DNA from: Alphaproteobacteria bacterium
GTDB lineage: Bacteria; Pseudomonadota; Alphaproteobacteria; Thalassobaculales; Thalassobaculaceae
Length of the DNA: 35,881 nt
Reading direction: 5' to 3'
Assembly: GCA_013203465.1 (NCBI GenBank)
Contig: JABMNR010000167.1
Coordinates: 1 to 35,881, forward strand
In this document: positions 27,880-35,881 of the stretch, piece by piece
Layout: the number at the start of each line of letters is the position of its first letter
How positions within the stretch are numbered: the stretch's first letter is position 1
Notes under the pieces: model-generated
The model's database searches: none
What the model was told of the DNA's origin: nothing
The model's input: only the letters and a program-made list of their open reading frames with translations
Translations under genes and position numbers: made by a program

Positions 27880-28869
27880 ATGACGAAATCCCTCGATGTG
27901 GTCGCGATCGGCAACGCCATCGTCGACGTGATCGCCCGCTGTGACGACGCGTTCCTAAGCGCGCAGAACATCGACAAGGGAGCGATGACCCTGATCGACG
28001 CCGATCGGGCGGAGAGTCTGTACGCGGCAATGGGGCCGGGGGTCGAGGTATCGGGAGGGTCCGCCGGCAACACCATCGCCGGTTTGGCGGCTTTGGGCGG
28101 TCGTGGCGGGTATATCGGCAAGGTCCGCGACGACGAGCTTGGCAAAGTGTTTCGTCACGATATCACCGCGCAGGGCGTGCGATTTGAAACCGCATCGGCG
28201 ATCGATGGCCCACCAACCGCGCGTTGCCTTGTTCTGGTGACCCCGGACGCCCAGCGGTCGATGAACACCTATCTCGGGGCCTGTGTGAATCTGACCCCGA
28301 ACGATGTACCCCGAGATCTGATCGAAGCGGCCCAGGTGGTCTATCTGGAGGGGTATTTGTTCGATCCGCCAGAGGCCAAGAAAGCGTTCGTCGAGGCCGC
28401 GCGCCTTGCTCATGCCTCAGGCGGAAAAGTGGCCCTCAGCCTGTCCGACCCGTTCTGTGTCGATCGTCACCGGGCGGCGTTCCAGGAGCTGGTGACGCAT
28501 CACATCGACATCCTGTTCGCTAACGAGGATGAAATCATCTCATTGTTTGAGGTTAAACGGTTCGACGATGCGCTGCAGAAAATTCGTTTCGAGGTAGAAA
28601 CGGCGGCATTGACCCGTAGCGAGCGTGGTGCGGTGGTGGTGCATCGCGACGAGGTTCACGTGCTGGATGCCGAGCCGGTGGAGACGGTGGTCGACACCAC
28701 CGGTGCTGGTGACCTTTATGCCGCCGGGTTTCTCCACGGCTATACCCGGGGTGACGACGCGGTGGCCTGCGGTCGACTTGGTGCGATCGCGGCGGCGGAG
28801 GTGATTGGCCACGTCGGCGCTCGACCGGAGGCGGATCTCAAGGCGCTGGTCGCTAAGCGACTGAGTTAA
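27880..28869 (+). CDS. PfkB-family sugar/adenosine kinase
   Basis: The 329-residue protein belongs to the ribokinase/PfkB family and most resembles the adenosine kinases of alphaproteobacteria, which convert adenosine to AMP. The substrate-binding start is LDVVAIGNAIVDVIARCD. The first PfkB signature region is SGGSAGNTIAGLAALGGRGGYIGKV. The second, with the catalytic Asp and anion hole, is VVDTTGAGDLYAAGFLHGY near residue 270. GGAAC precedes the ATG. The next gene begins 7 bases after its stop. The 166-base gap upstream, shared with the divergent EI24 gene, shows no motif I can name. Confidence 0.92.
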   Translation: MTKSLDVVAIGNAIVDVIARCDDAFLSAQNIDKGAMTLIDADRAESLYAAMGPGVEVSGGSAGNTIAGLAALGGRGGYIGKVRDDELGKVFRHDITAQGVRFETASAIDGPPTARCLVLVTPDAQRSMNTYLGACVNLTPNDVPRDLIEAAQVVYLEGYLFDPPEAKKAFVEAARLAHASGGKVALSLSDPFCVDRHRAAFQELVTHHIDILFANEDEIISLFEVKRFDDALQKIRFEVETAALTRSERGAVVVHRDEVHVLDAEPVETVVDTTGAGDLYAAGFLHGYTRGDDAVACGRLGAIAAAEVIGHVGARPEADLKALVAKRLS

Positions 28870-28876
28870 CGGCGTG

Positions 28877-30193
28877 ATGGATGGGTTGCGTGAGTCACTG
28901 ACCCTCTACCTGCGGCCGCGTATCCTGGTCGTCTTATTGCTCGGGTTTTCCAGTGGTTTGCCGCTGGCGCTGTCGTTCGCCACGCTCAGCGCCTGGCTCA
29001 CCGAGATCGACGTCACTCTCACGACCATCGGCGTCTTCACGCTGGTTGGCACGCCCTACACGCTGAAATTTCTGTGGGCGCCACTGATCGACCGGGCGCC
29101 GGTGCCGGTGCTGACGGCGCGGCTTGGCCGTCGGCGGGGTTGGATGGTGACGTCCCAGATCATGTTGATTGGAGCGATCCTGTTTTTGGGCCAGAGCACC
29201 CCGGGTGTGACCCCCGTCCTCGCGGCGGTAGCGGCTCTGGCGGTGGCGTTTTGTTCGGCGACCCAGGACATCGTGATCGACGCGTATCGTGTCGAGATCC
29301 TTGAGGAAAACGAACAAGGCGCCGGTGCGGCGGTTCTGGTGTTCGGCTATCGGGTTGGCCTGCTGGTGTCGGGCGCGGGGGCGTTGTTCCTGGCCGATCG
29401 CCTGCCGTGGCCGACGGTCTATGGGATCATGGCCGGGTTTGTCCTGGTCGGGATGATCACCGCGCTGTTGGCGCCGGAGCCCAAGGCGGTGACGTTTGCG
29501 GTAGCGCCAAGTGGCGATCGGCTGGCGCGTGCCAGCGCCTGGTTGACCTCGGCTGTGGTCGAGCCGTTCCGTGAGTTCACGGGCCGGCGCGGTTGGTTTC
29601 TCGTGCTTGCCTTTATCCTGCTCTACAAGCTGGGCGATGCCTTCGCGGGCGTGATGACCACGCCGTTCTATATCCAGATCGGCTTCACCAAAACCGAGAT
29701 CGCCGAGATTTCCAAGGTATTCGGCCTCGCCGCCGTGTTGATCGGAGGATTTATCGGCGGCTTGATGGTCAACCGGATGACGCTGTTGATGGCGCTCTTG
29801 GTGTGCGGCGTTCTGCAGGCCGGCTCCAACCTGATGTTCGCGGTGTTGGCCTCGGCTGGCGCCGATCTCGGTCTTTTGACGGCGACGATTGCGATCGAGA
29901 ACGTGACCGGTGGTATGGGGACGGCGGCGTTCGTCGCCTACCTGTCGAGCCTGTGCAACACCGCCTTCACCGCGACGCAATACGCCTTGCTTAGCTCGTT
30001 CATGGCGGTGGGACGGACGTTCCTCGCCTCCTCCGGTGGGTGGGTGGCCGAACGGACCGGGTGGGTCGATTTCTTCGTGGTATCGACCGTGGTGGCGCTG
30101 CCGGGCCTGCTGTTGCTGGTGTTCCTGGCGCGGCGTCCGGAATTGAGCGGAAAGCCGATGCTGAAAACCCCAGCGGTAGGACCGCTCGCTTAG
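28877..30193 (+). CDS. AmpG-like major facilitator permease
   Basis: The 438-residue protein is a twelve-helix MFS transporter of the AmpG type, which imports anhydromuropeptides for cell-wall recycling. Family features are RILVVLLLGFSSGLPLALSF at the start, PYTLKFLWAPLIDR with the conserved W-A-P-x-x-D, FCSATQDIVIDAYRVEIL (the A-T-Q-D-I-x-x-D-A-Y-R signature), and the RRGW loop. A second six-helix half begins at GWFLVLAFILLYKLGDAFAG. The start is the ATG at 28877 (a GTG precedes it directly at 28874); no strong ribosome binding site is visible, so translation may be coupled to the kinase gene. It ends in a four-base convergent overlap with phoB. The substrate is inferred from the family. Confidence 0.9.
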   Translation: MDGLRESLTLYLRPRILVVLLLGFSSGLPLALSFATLSAWLTEIDVTLTTIGVFTLVGTPYTLKFLWAPLIDRAPVPVLTARLGRRRGWMVTSQIMLIGAILFLGQSTPGVTPVLAAVAALAVAFCSATQDIVIDAYRVEILEENEQGAGAAVLVFGYRVGLLVSGAGALFLADRLPWPTVYGIMAGFVLVGMITALLAPEPKAVTFAVAPSGDRLARASAWLTSAVVEPFREFTGRRGWFLVLAFILLYKLGDAFAGVMTTPFYIQIGFTKTEIAEISKVFGLAAVLIGGFIGGLMVNRMTLLMALLVCGVLQAGSNLMFAVLASAGADLGLLTATIAIENVTGGMGTAAFVAYLSSLCNTAFTATQYALLSSFMAVGRTFLASSGGWVAERTGWVDFFVVSTVVALPGLLLLVFLARRPELSGKPMLKTPAVGPLA

Positions 30194-30885
30194 GTCGCCG
30201 CCCCTACGTCCAACGCGTAGCCGGCCGAACGGACGGTCCGGATGAGGTCGTCGTTACTGTCGTTGTTCAGGGCCTTGCGCAACCGGCGGATATGCACATC
30301 GACGGTACGTGGTTCGACATAGACATCGGGACCCCACACGGTGTCCAACAGCTGTTCCCGCGAGAACACCCGGCCGGGATGTTCGAGAAAATGCCGCAAC
30401 AGGCGGAATTCAGTCGGCCCCAGATGGATACCGCGGTTACCGCGCTTCACGCGGTGGGCGGCGAGATCCATCGCCAGATCGCCGTAGCGCAGAATCTCGT
30501 CTCCGCCGGACGGTCTGGCGCGTCGTAGCACGGCCCGAATCCGGGCGATCAACTCCGACGGGCTGAACGGTTTGGTGATGTAATCGTCGGCGCCGGAATT
30601 CAACCCACGCACTCGATCGCCTTCCTCGCCCCGGGCGGTCAGCATGATGACCGGGACATTCTTGGTGGCCGGGGCTCGACGCAACCGGCGGCACACCTCG
30701 ATGCCGGACAACAACGGCAGCATCCAGTCAAGCAACACGAGGTCCGGCTTGGACTCGGCGGCAAGCAGCATCGCTTCCTCGCCGTCAACGGCTTCCAGCA
30801 CGCGGAACCCTTCGCGTTCCAAGTTGTAGCGCAACAGGGTGGTGATCGGGGCTTCGTCCTCGACGATCAAGATCAACGGTTTCAT
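30190..30885 (-). CDS. phoB: PhoB phosphate-regulon response regulator
   Basis: PhoB activates the phosphate-starvation regulon when phosphorylated by PhoR. The 231-residue protein has a receiver domain (LILIVEDEAPITTLLRYNL with the acidic pocket, phospho-accepting Asp in DLVLLDWMLPLLSG near residue 53, VIMLTARGEEGD, YITKPFSPSEL with the conserved Lys). An OmpR-type winged-helix DNA-binding domain follows (LGPTEFRLLRHFLEHPGRVFSREQLLDTVWG, RTVDVHIRRLRKAL, IRTVRSAGYAL). It is the last gene of pst-phoU-phoB, 21 bases after phoU. phoR is not in the window; in relatives it usually lies upstream of the pst genes. Confidence 0.97.
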   Translation of the reverse strand: MKPLILIVEDEAPITTLLRYNLEREGFRVLEAVDGEEAMLLAAESKPDLVLLDWMLPLLSGIEVCRRLRRAPATKNVPVIMLTARGEEGDRVRGLNSGADDYITKPFSPSELIARIRAVLRRARPSGGDEILRYGDLAMDLAAHRVKRGNRGIHLGPTEFRLLRHFLEHPGRVFSREQLLDTVWGPDVYVEPRTVDVHIRRLRKALNNDSNDDLIRTVRSAGYALDVGAAT

Positions 30886-30906
30886 GGGCGCGCCATGTGC
30901 TGGAGT

Positions 30907-31632
30907 TTACGACTCATCGGAATCCGACGGAGTGACGACCGCGAAACTTGTTTGGTCGCCCTTGGGACGTAACTTTTCCAGGCGGGTGCCGTTCTCTTGG
31001 AAATAGACGGTTTCGGCGATGTTGGTCGCATGGTCACCGATCCGCTCGATGTTCTTGGCGACGAACAACAGATGCGTGCATGGTGAAATGTTCCGAGGAT
31101 CCTCCATCATGTAGGTCAGGAGTTCACGGAACAGGCTCGTGTACATCTGATCGATTTCCTGGTCGCGTTCCCATACCGCGATTGCTTTGTCGACATCGGA
31201 TTCGGCGTAGGCGTCCAGCACGCCAGTAGCGATCTGGTGTGTAAGTTGGCCCATGCGGACGATGCCATTGATCGGGCCGACCTCCGGCAGCTGGTTGAGC
31301 GCCGAGGCGCGCTTGGCGACGTTGGTCGCGTAATCGCCCATGCGTTCCAGATCGTGGCTGATCCTGAGGGCGGCCAAGATCGCCCGCAGGTCGGTCGCCA
31401 CCGGTTGACGCAGGGCGAGCATGCGCAGGGTCAGCGCCTCGACCTCATCCTCCATGGCGTCGATCTCGGCATCGGCTTGCAGGCAATGGCGCGCGATGGC
31501 GTCGTCGCGGCGTCCGATCGCCTTAACCGCATTCGAGAGTTGCGCTTCGACCATTCCGCCCATGCGGGAAATGGCCGATCTCATCCGGTTCAGCTCCTCA
31601 TCGAATGAGGAAACGATGTGGCCATCTTCCAC
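30907..31632 (-). CDS. phoU: PhoU phosphate signalling protein
   Basis: PhoU links the Pst transporter to PhoR and keeps the Pho regulon off when phosphate is plentiful. The 241-residue protein has two three-helix PhoU repeats with the metal-binding signature in each half: RISHDLERMGDYATNVAKRA (about residues 88-107) and FVAKNIERIGDHATNIAETVY (central part, about 190-209). The start is a GTG at 31632 preceded by AGGGAGG. It lies 29 bases after pstB and 21 bases before phoB. Confidence 0.97.
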   Translation of the reverse strand: MEDGHIVSSFDEELNRMRSAISRMGGMVEAQLSNAVKAIGRRDDAIARHCLQADAEIDAMEDEVEALTLRMLALRQPVATDLRAILAALRISHDLERMGDYATNVAKRASALNQLPEVGPINGIVRMGQLTHQIATGVLDAYAESDVDKAIAVWERDQEIDQMYTSLFRELLTYMMEDPRNISPCTHLLFVAKNIERIGDHATNIAETVYFQENGTRLEKLRPKGDQTSFAVVTPSDSDES

Positions 31633-31661
31633 GGTTTTCGACCTCCCTAGGGCGCCTTGAT

Positions 31662-32477
31662 TTAGCCAAACCGCCCCGTGATATAGCCCTGGGTCCGGCT
31701 GTCCGACGGGTTGGTAAAGATATGCTCGGTCTCGCCGACTTCCACCAACTCACCCAGATGGAAGAACGCAGTGCGCTGCGAGACCCGAGCGGCCTGCTGC
31801 ATTGAGTGGGTAACGATCACGATGGTGTAGTTCTCGCGCAGCTCGTCGATCAGCTCCTCGATCCGCGCGGTGGCGATCGGGTCGAGAGCCGAGCACGGCT
31901 CGTCCATCAGGATGACCTCGGGGTTCACCGCGATCGCCCGGGCGATGCACAAGCGCTGTTGCTGCCCGCCCGACAGGCCGGTGCCTGGCTCATCCAGACG
32001 ATCCTGCACCTCTTTCCAGAGACCGGCGCGCTCCAGGCTTTGCTGAACGATCGTGTCCAGCTCGGCCCGCCCTTGGGCGAGGCCGTGGATGCGGGGACCG
32101 TAGGCGACGTTGTCGTAGATCGATTTCGGAAATGGATTCGGTTTCTGGAACACCATGCCGACTTGTGCCCGCAGCTGCACCACGTCGAGGTCGCTCGTGT
32201 AGACGTCTTGACCGTCGAGAAGAATGTCGCCGGTGACCCGGCAAATATCGATCACGTCGTTCATGCGGTTGAGACACCGCAGATAGGTCGATTTGCCACA
32301 ACCCGACGGGCCGATCAACGCCGTCACCTCGTGCTCGTAAATGTCCAGGTTGACATCGATCAGCGCCTGTTTGTCGCCATAATAGACGTTCACATTCCTG
32401 GTGACGATTTTGGCGATTTTGGCGCTGTCCATCTCAGGCGGCGGGGCTGTCTCGGTTGCGTATGTCAGGTCGTTCAT
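31662..32477 (-). CDS. pstB: Phosphate ABC transporter ATP-binding protein PstB
   Basis: PstB powers high-affinity phosphate import. The 271-residue protein has Walker A in [21 protein letters not shown] near residues 52-60, the Q-loop in [22 protein letters not shown], the ABC signature [16 protein letters not shown], Walker [17 protein letters not shown] and the switch His in [16 protein letters not shown]. The N-terminal [19 protein letters not shown] is standard for PstB. It lies 13 bases after pstA and is followed by phoU. Confidence 0.98.
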   Translation of the reverse strand: MNDLTYATETAPPPEMDSAKIAKIVTRNVNVYYGDKQALIDVNLDIYEHEVTALIGPSGCGKSTYLRCLNRMNDVIDICRVTGDILLDGQDVYTSDLDVVQLRAQVGMVFQKPNPFPKSIYDNVAYGPRIHGLAQGRAELDTIVQQSLERAGLWKEVQDRLDEPGTGLSGGQQQRLCIARAIAVNPEVILMDEPCSALDPIATARIEELIDELRENYTIVIVTHSMQQAARVSQRTAFFHLGELVEVGETEHIFTNPSDSRTQGYITGRFG

Positions 32478-32490
32478 CCTACTGGACCCC

Positions 32491-33825
32491 TTACCAACGG
32501 CGTTCGAATTTTCTGCGCAGAACCACGGCGACCAGATTCATCAGGACCAAAAACCCGAGCAGTATCATGATGGCGGCGGAGGTGCGTTCGACGAAGGCCC
32601 GTTCCGGGCTGTCGGCCCAAATGTAGATCTGCACCGGCAGCACGGTCGCCGGATCAGTGAAGCCCTGCGGCACGTCGACGATGAAAGCAACCATGCCGAT
32701 CATCAGCAAGGGCGCTGTCTCGCCCAACGCCTGGGCCATGCCGATGATCGTGCCGGTCAGGACGCCGGGCATCGCCAACGGCAGCACATGGTGCGCGACC
32801 ACCTGCAACGGTGAAGCCCCCAGACCAAGTGCCGCCTCGCGGATCGACGGCGGCACCGCCTTCAATGCCGACCGGGCCGTGATGATGATGGTCGGCAGGG
32901 TCATCAACGCCAGCACCAGGCCGCCAACCAGAGGCGCCGAGCGCGGGAGCCCGAAGAAATTCAAGAACACCGCCAGGCCGAGCAAACCGAACACGATCGA
33001 CGGCACCGCCGCCAGATTGTTGATGTTCACCTCGATCAGGTCGGTCCAGCGGTTCTTTGGCGCGAACTCCTCAAGATACACCGCCGTCATGACGCCGATC
33101 GGGAACGAGACCAGCAAGGTCACGGTCAGCGTCAGGATCGAACCGATCAGCGCGCCATAGATGCCGGCTTCTTCCGGCTCCCGGCTGTCGCCGTTACGGA
33201 ACAGGTCGATGTTGAACCGCGCCGTGATTCGATCCTGGGAAGCCAAAATGTCATACCAACCGATCTCCTGGTCGGACACCCGCCGGTCGGATTCAGGCAG
33301 ATTCCGCTTGATGTTGCCCTTGGCGAAGGTGTCCATGTCGTCGGACAGCTTTAGCCAGACATTCCGTGTGGTGCCGATGATCGACGGATCATCCAGCACC
33401 ATATTGCGCAACACCACGTCGGAATTCGCCGACACCAACCCATAGAGCGCGCGACGGTCGCGCCGGCTCTTGGTGGCGTCCGGGAAGGCGTGCTTCAGGC
33501 CGTCGCGCACCAGCTTCAGATAATCGGCCGAGCGCACGGTTGTGTCTTCGACTTGGCCGCCGTTCGGGTTCAATTCCTCGGCGGCGAAAGTGATGTCGAT
33601 CTGGACATAGTACTGCCAAAACGCGGAATAACCTTTGGACACGATCGAGCCGATCAGCAACAGCAACACCAACCCGGCAACGGCGATGCTCGCCAAGCCG
33701 TAAAGCTTGAACCGACGCTCGGCAGCGTAGCGCCGCCGCAAATGAGCGTGGGCGATAGTCGGGCGACGGATGTCGGCCACGCCGCCGGGTGGTGGACCGG
33801 TTGGGGGCATGGCGGCGTCAGTCAT
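32491..33825 (-). CDS. pstA: Phosphate ABC transporter permease PstA, long form
   Basis: PstA is one of two membrane subunits of the Pst phosphate importer. The 444-residue protein is about 150 residues longer than the E. coli form. It carries an N-terminal cytoplasmic/TM segment ([21 protein letters not shown]) and a periplasmic domain (about residues 60-215, DUF3333-type) before the permease core. The core has six segments and the ABC-contact EAA loop [20 protein letters not shown]. The end [20 protein letters not shown] is typical. It overlaps pstC by 8 nt and precedes pstB by 13 nt. Confidence 0.97.
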   Translation of the reverse strand: MTDAAMPPTGPPPGGVADIRRPTIAHAHLRRRYAAERRFKLYGLASIAVAGLVLLLLIGSIVSKGYSAFWQYYVQIDITFAAEELNPNGGQVEDTTVRSADYLKLVRDGLKHAFPDATKSRRDRRALYGLVSANSDVVLRNMVLDDPSIIGTTRNVWLKLSDDMDTFAKGNIKRNLPESDRRVSDQEIGWYDILASQDRITARFNIDLFRNGDSREPEEAGIYGALIGSILTLTVTLLVSFPIGVMTAVYLEEFAPKNRWTDLIEVNINNLAAVPSIVFGLLGLAVFLNFFGLPRSAPLVGGLVLALMTLPTIIITARSALKAVPPSIREAALGLGASPLQVVAHHVLPLAMPGVLTGTIIGMAQALGETAPLLMIGMVAFIVDVPQGFTDPATVLPVQIYIWADSPERAFVERTSAAIMILLGFLVLMNLVAVVLRRKFERRW

Positions 33826-35203
33826 ATTTCTCTCGATACTTTCGAACCACGACGAGGGCGATCACGTTGAGGCCTAGGGTGATGACGAACAGGGTCAGGC
33901 CGAGCGCGAACGCCGAGAGCGTCTTGGCCGAGTCGAATTCCTGATCGCCGACCAGCAGGGTGACGATCTGCACCGTCACGGTGGTCACGGCTTCCAGCGG
34001 GTTGATGGTCAAATTGGCCGACAGGCCGGCCGCCATCACCACGATCATGGTCTCGCCGATCGCTCGGCTGACGGCCAGCAGCAACGCGCTGACGATGCCG
34101 GGCAGGGCGGCGGGGATCACCACGTTGCGGATCGTCTCCGAGTGGGTGGCGCCCAGGCCATAGGACCCATCGCGGAGGGATTGCGGCACGGCGTTGATCA
34201 CATCGTCGGACAGCGACGAGACGAACGGGATGATCATGATGCCCATGACCACACCGGCGGCAAGCGCGCTTTCCGAGGATACGTCGAGCCCGATCGACTC
34301 GCCAAATCCGCGAAAGAACGGCGCCACCGTGAGAGCCGCGAAGAAGCCGTAGACCACGGTTGGAATACCGGCCAGCACCTCCAGCATTGGCTTGGCGACC
34401 GCCCGCACTCGGGGATCGGCGTACTCGGCCATGTAGATCGCCGACATTAAACCGATTGGCGCCGCCACCAGCATGGCGATGACGGTGATCAGCAGCGTGC
34501 CGGCGAACAGCGGTACCGCGCCGAACGCGCCGGACGAACCGACCTGATCGGCGCGCAACGCGGTTTGCGGGCTCCAATCCATGCCAAACAAGAAGTCCTG
34601 GAACGGCACCTGCGCGAAGAACCGGATCGACTCGAAGATCAGCGACAGCACGATACCAAGGGTGGTCAGGACGGCGATCAACGAGCTGACGATCAGGATC
34701 GCGTTGATGGCTTTCTCGACCGAATTGCGCGCCCGCATGGTCGGTGTGATCTTGGCCCGGGCGACGATCAACCCGGAGATGGTTATGGCCAAAGCTGCGA
34801 CAGTCATCAGCATGAAGCCGAAGTGCCGCAGGTCGTTGTACCGTTCCGCTGCGGCAACGATCGCCGGTTCGTTACCTCGGGTGGAGATATTGCCGGTGGC
34901 TAGGTTGACGATGTCATGCAACAGCAGTCCGCGCTGGGCGCCGGACAAATCCGCCGTCAGGGCGGCGGGCAAACCGCCCATCACCAATCCCTCGACGATC
35001 TGAGGCTGGATAATCAACCAAGCGGCCAACAGCGCGAGTCCTGGCAGGCCGGCCCACAGGGCGACATACGCGCCGTAATAGCTCGGCAGCGAATGCAGAT
35101 TTTTCACCGTGTTGTTGGCGATGATCAACGATCGGGCGCGCCCCATGACATAGCCGATGAGTCCAAGGCCAAGCACGGCACCGATCAGGATCAAGGTCTG
35201 CAT
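33818..35203 (-). CDS. pstC: Phosphate ABC transporter permease PstC, long form
   Basis: PstC pairs with PstA to form the phosphate channel. The 461-residue protein also carries an extended N-terminal half (TM segments near residues 5-25, 45-65 and 135-155, with a soluble part between) before the permease core. The core is seen in GAVPLFAGTLLITVIAMLVAA, IGLMSAIYMAEYA, LAGIPTVVYGFFAALTVAP, the EAA loop VPQSLRDGSYGLGATHSETI and PAALPGIVSALLLAVSRAIGETM. The ATG has GAAAGGGCCGCG upstream. It overlaps pstA and follows pstS after a gap of about 144 bases that contains a strong hairpin. Confidence 0.97.
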   Translation of the reverse strand: MQTLILIGAVLGLGLIGYVMGRARSLIIANNTVKNLHSLPSYYGAYVALWAGLPGLALLAAWLIIQPQIVEGLVMGGLPAALTADLSGAQRGLLLHDIVNLATGNISTRGNEPAIVAAAERYNDLRHFGFMLMTVAALAITISGLIVARAKITPTMRARNSVEKAINAILIVSSLIAVLTTLGIVLSLIFESIRFFAQVPFQDFLFGMDWSPQTALRADQVGSSGAFGAVPLFAGTLLITVIAMLVAAPIGLMSAIYMAEYADPRVRAVAKPMLEVLAGIPTVVYGFFAALTVAPFFRGFGESIGLDVSSESALAAGVVMGIMIIPFVSSLSDDVINAVPQSLRDGSYGLGATHSETIRNVVIPAALPGIVSALLLAVSRAIGETMIVVMAAGLSANLTINPLEAVTTVTVQIVTLLVGDQEFDSAKTLSAFALGLTLFVITLGLNVIALVVVRKYREKYD

Positions 35204-35304
35204 CGCGGCCCTTTCGCGCTGTGATGGCCGTATGCCACCCGAGCGTCTTTGTCCGGTCTAAACAGCTGAACAAAAAAGCGAACATTTATGTTGGAAGATG
35301 CGAA

Positions 35305-35326
35305 CGGCCGGTCCTCGAACCGGCCG
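35305..35326 (-). terminator. Hairpin between pstS and pstC, likely transcript-processing or attenuation site
   Basis: CGGCCGGT (35305-35312) and ACCGGCCG (35319-35326) are perfect 8-base arms around a six-base loop, about 22 bases after the pstS stop on the coding strand. A run of six T residues on that strand appears only about 30 bases further on, so it is not a textbook terminator. A partial terminator or stabilising stem here would raise pstS mRNA above pstCAB, as the binding protein is needed in excess. Confidence 0.55.
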
Positions 35327-35347
35327 CCGCGTGGTTGTCTCGGATGG

Positions 35348-35881
35348 TCAGAGAATCAGTTTGGTTAGATTCGCACCCGCCGCCCGGACTTTCTCCCGGT
35401 CGGCGTGCGGCAGCGGGATCAACCCTTTGTCGGTGAGGTAGCCCTCATCACCCATGGCCTTTTCGCTGGTGAACTCGGCGACATACTCCTTCAAGCCGGG
35501 GATCACACCGACATGCGCGGTTTTCACATAGAAGAACAGCGGGCGCGACACCGGGTAGGAGCCATCGGCGATCGCCTCGAAGGTCGGTATCGTGCCATCT
35601 ACGATGGACCCGTGCACCTTGTCCGAGTTCTGATCGAGGAACGAGAATCCGAAGATACCGAGCGCCGACGTGTTGGCCTCAAGCTTCTGAACGATCAGGT
35701 TGTCGTTCTCGCCAGCCTCGATAAAGCGGCCGTCTTCGCGCATGGAGCCGAAGACCTGCTTAAATTTCTTCCGATCAGATTTCTTCAGGGCCTTCAGAAA
35801 TGGAATCTCCTCCGCACCCGCTTCCATGACCAACTCGACGAAGGCGTCGCGGGTGCCGGAGGTCGGCGGCGGGCCGAGAAC
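35348..35881 (-). CDS. pstS: Phosphate-binding protein PstS, C-terminal part
   Basis: PstS is the periplasmic phosphate receptor of the Pst importer. The gene runs off the right edge. The 177 C-terminal residues present begin VLGPPPTSGTRDAFVELVME, which includes the S-G-T-R-D phosphate-binding loop typical of alphaproteobacterial PstS. They continue with GIFGFSFLDQNSDKV, YPVSRPLFFYVKTAHVGVIPGLKEYVAEF and the C-terminal GLIPLPHADREKVR. The signal peptide and first domain are outside the window. It is the first gene of pstSCAB-phoU-phoB visible here. Confidence 0.97.
   Translation of the reverse strand, partial: VLGPPPTSGTRDAFVELVMEAGAEEIPFLKALKKSDRKKFKQVFGSMREDGRFIEAGENDNLIVQKLEANTSALGIFGFSFLDQNSDKVHGSIVDGTIPTFEAIADGSYPVSRPLFFYVKTAHVGVIPGLKEYVAEFTSEKAMGDEGYLTDKGLIPLPHADREKVRAAGANLTKLIL

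Noticed and set aside
27714-28145. Upstream extension of the EI24/CysZ-like frame
   Set aside because: It is antisense to the kinase gene and low in family similarity; the GTG at 27713 has a good ribosome binding site.
35204-35347. PHO box in the pstS-pstC gap
   Set aside because: No pair of CTGTCAT-like repeats with the right spacing was seen; the true Pho promoter is expected upstream of pstS, outside the window.

Overview
The window is a GC-rich chromosomal segment of an alphaproteobacterium, most likely of the Rhodospirillales type. This placement rests on gene content and order: hslVU beside a his operon, rph-rdgB-hemW divergent from hrcA-grpE, dnaK-dnaJ followed by dapB and nth, bactofilin, an adenosine kinase, and pstSCAB-phoU-phoB with the long alphaproteobacterial PstA and PstC. 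It comes from recalled gene families, not from a database search. No tRNA, rRNA, CRISPR array, insertion sequence or phage gene is visible, and no stretch longer than about 230 bases lacks a gene.

Layout. (1) 1-854, minus: hslV and the start of hslU (ATP-dependent protease), with a heat-shock-type promoter. (2) 1009-5083, plus: a tightly coupled histidine operon hisB-hisH-GNAT-hisA-hisF-hisE, then a HIT protein. (3) 5084-9886, plus: an AT-rich promoter region, a 421-residue pentapeptide-repeat protein, a ComM/YifB AAA+ ATPase, an NnrS membrane protein and a small secreted Cys-rich protein. (4) 9897-12877, minus: yraN, a two-BON-domain lipoprotein, a SirB1/transglutaminase-like protein and gshB. 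(5) 12928-14289, plus: an LppC/LpoA-like lipoprotein. (6) 14264-16897, minus: rph-rdgB-hemW. (7) 17065-18876, plus: hrcA-grpE. (8) 18881-19762, minus: a DUF1848 protein. (9) 19936-23116, plus: dnaK-dnaJ. (10) 23201-27713: a PadR regulator, dapB, DUF2244, nth, a small lipoprotein, a bactofilin and an EI24/CysZ-like membrane protein. (11) 27880-30193, plus: adenosine kinase and an AmpG-like permease. (12) 30190-35881, minus: phosphate uptake and its control, pstS(partial)-pstC-pstA-pstB-phoU-phoB.

The window carries much of a protein-quality-control regulon (HslVU, HrcA, GrpE, DnaK, DnaJ). Sites fitting the alphaproteobacterial sigma-32 consensus CTTG-N17/18-CYTATNTNNG lie before hslV, grpE and dnaK; the dnaK site is a perfect match. 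No CIRCE operator was seen near hrcA, grpE, dnaK or dnaJ.

The most striking observation is that dnaK is full length and otherwise highly conserved but has a single in-frame TAG at codon 258, where a Lys (AAG) is expected. At least eight other genes in the window end in TAG, so UAG is an ordinary stop here. This is either a real lesion in a core chaperone, a case of suppression, or a one-base sequence error. I did not find a convincing undescribed multi-gene system. The best leads for new biology are the pentapeptide protein with its own AT-rich promoter region, the NnrS/Cys-rich pair, and the GNAT enzyme inside the his operon.
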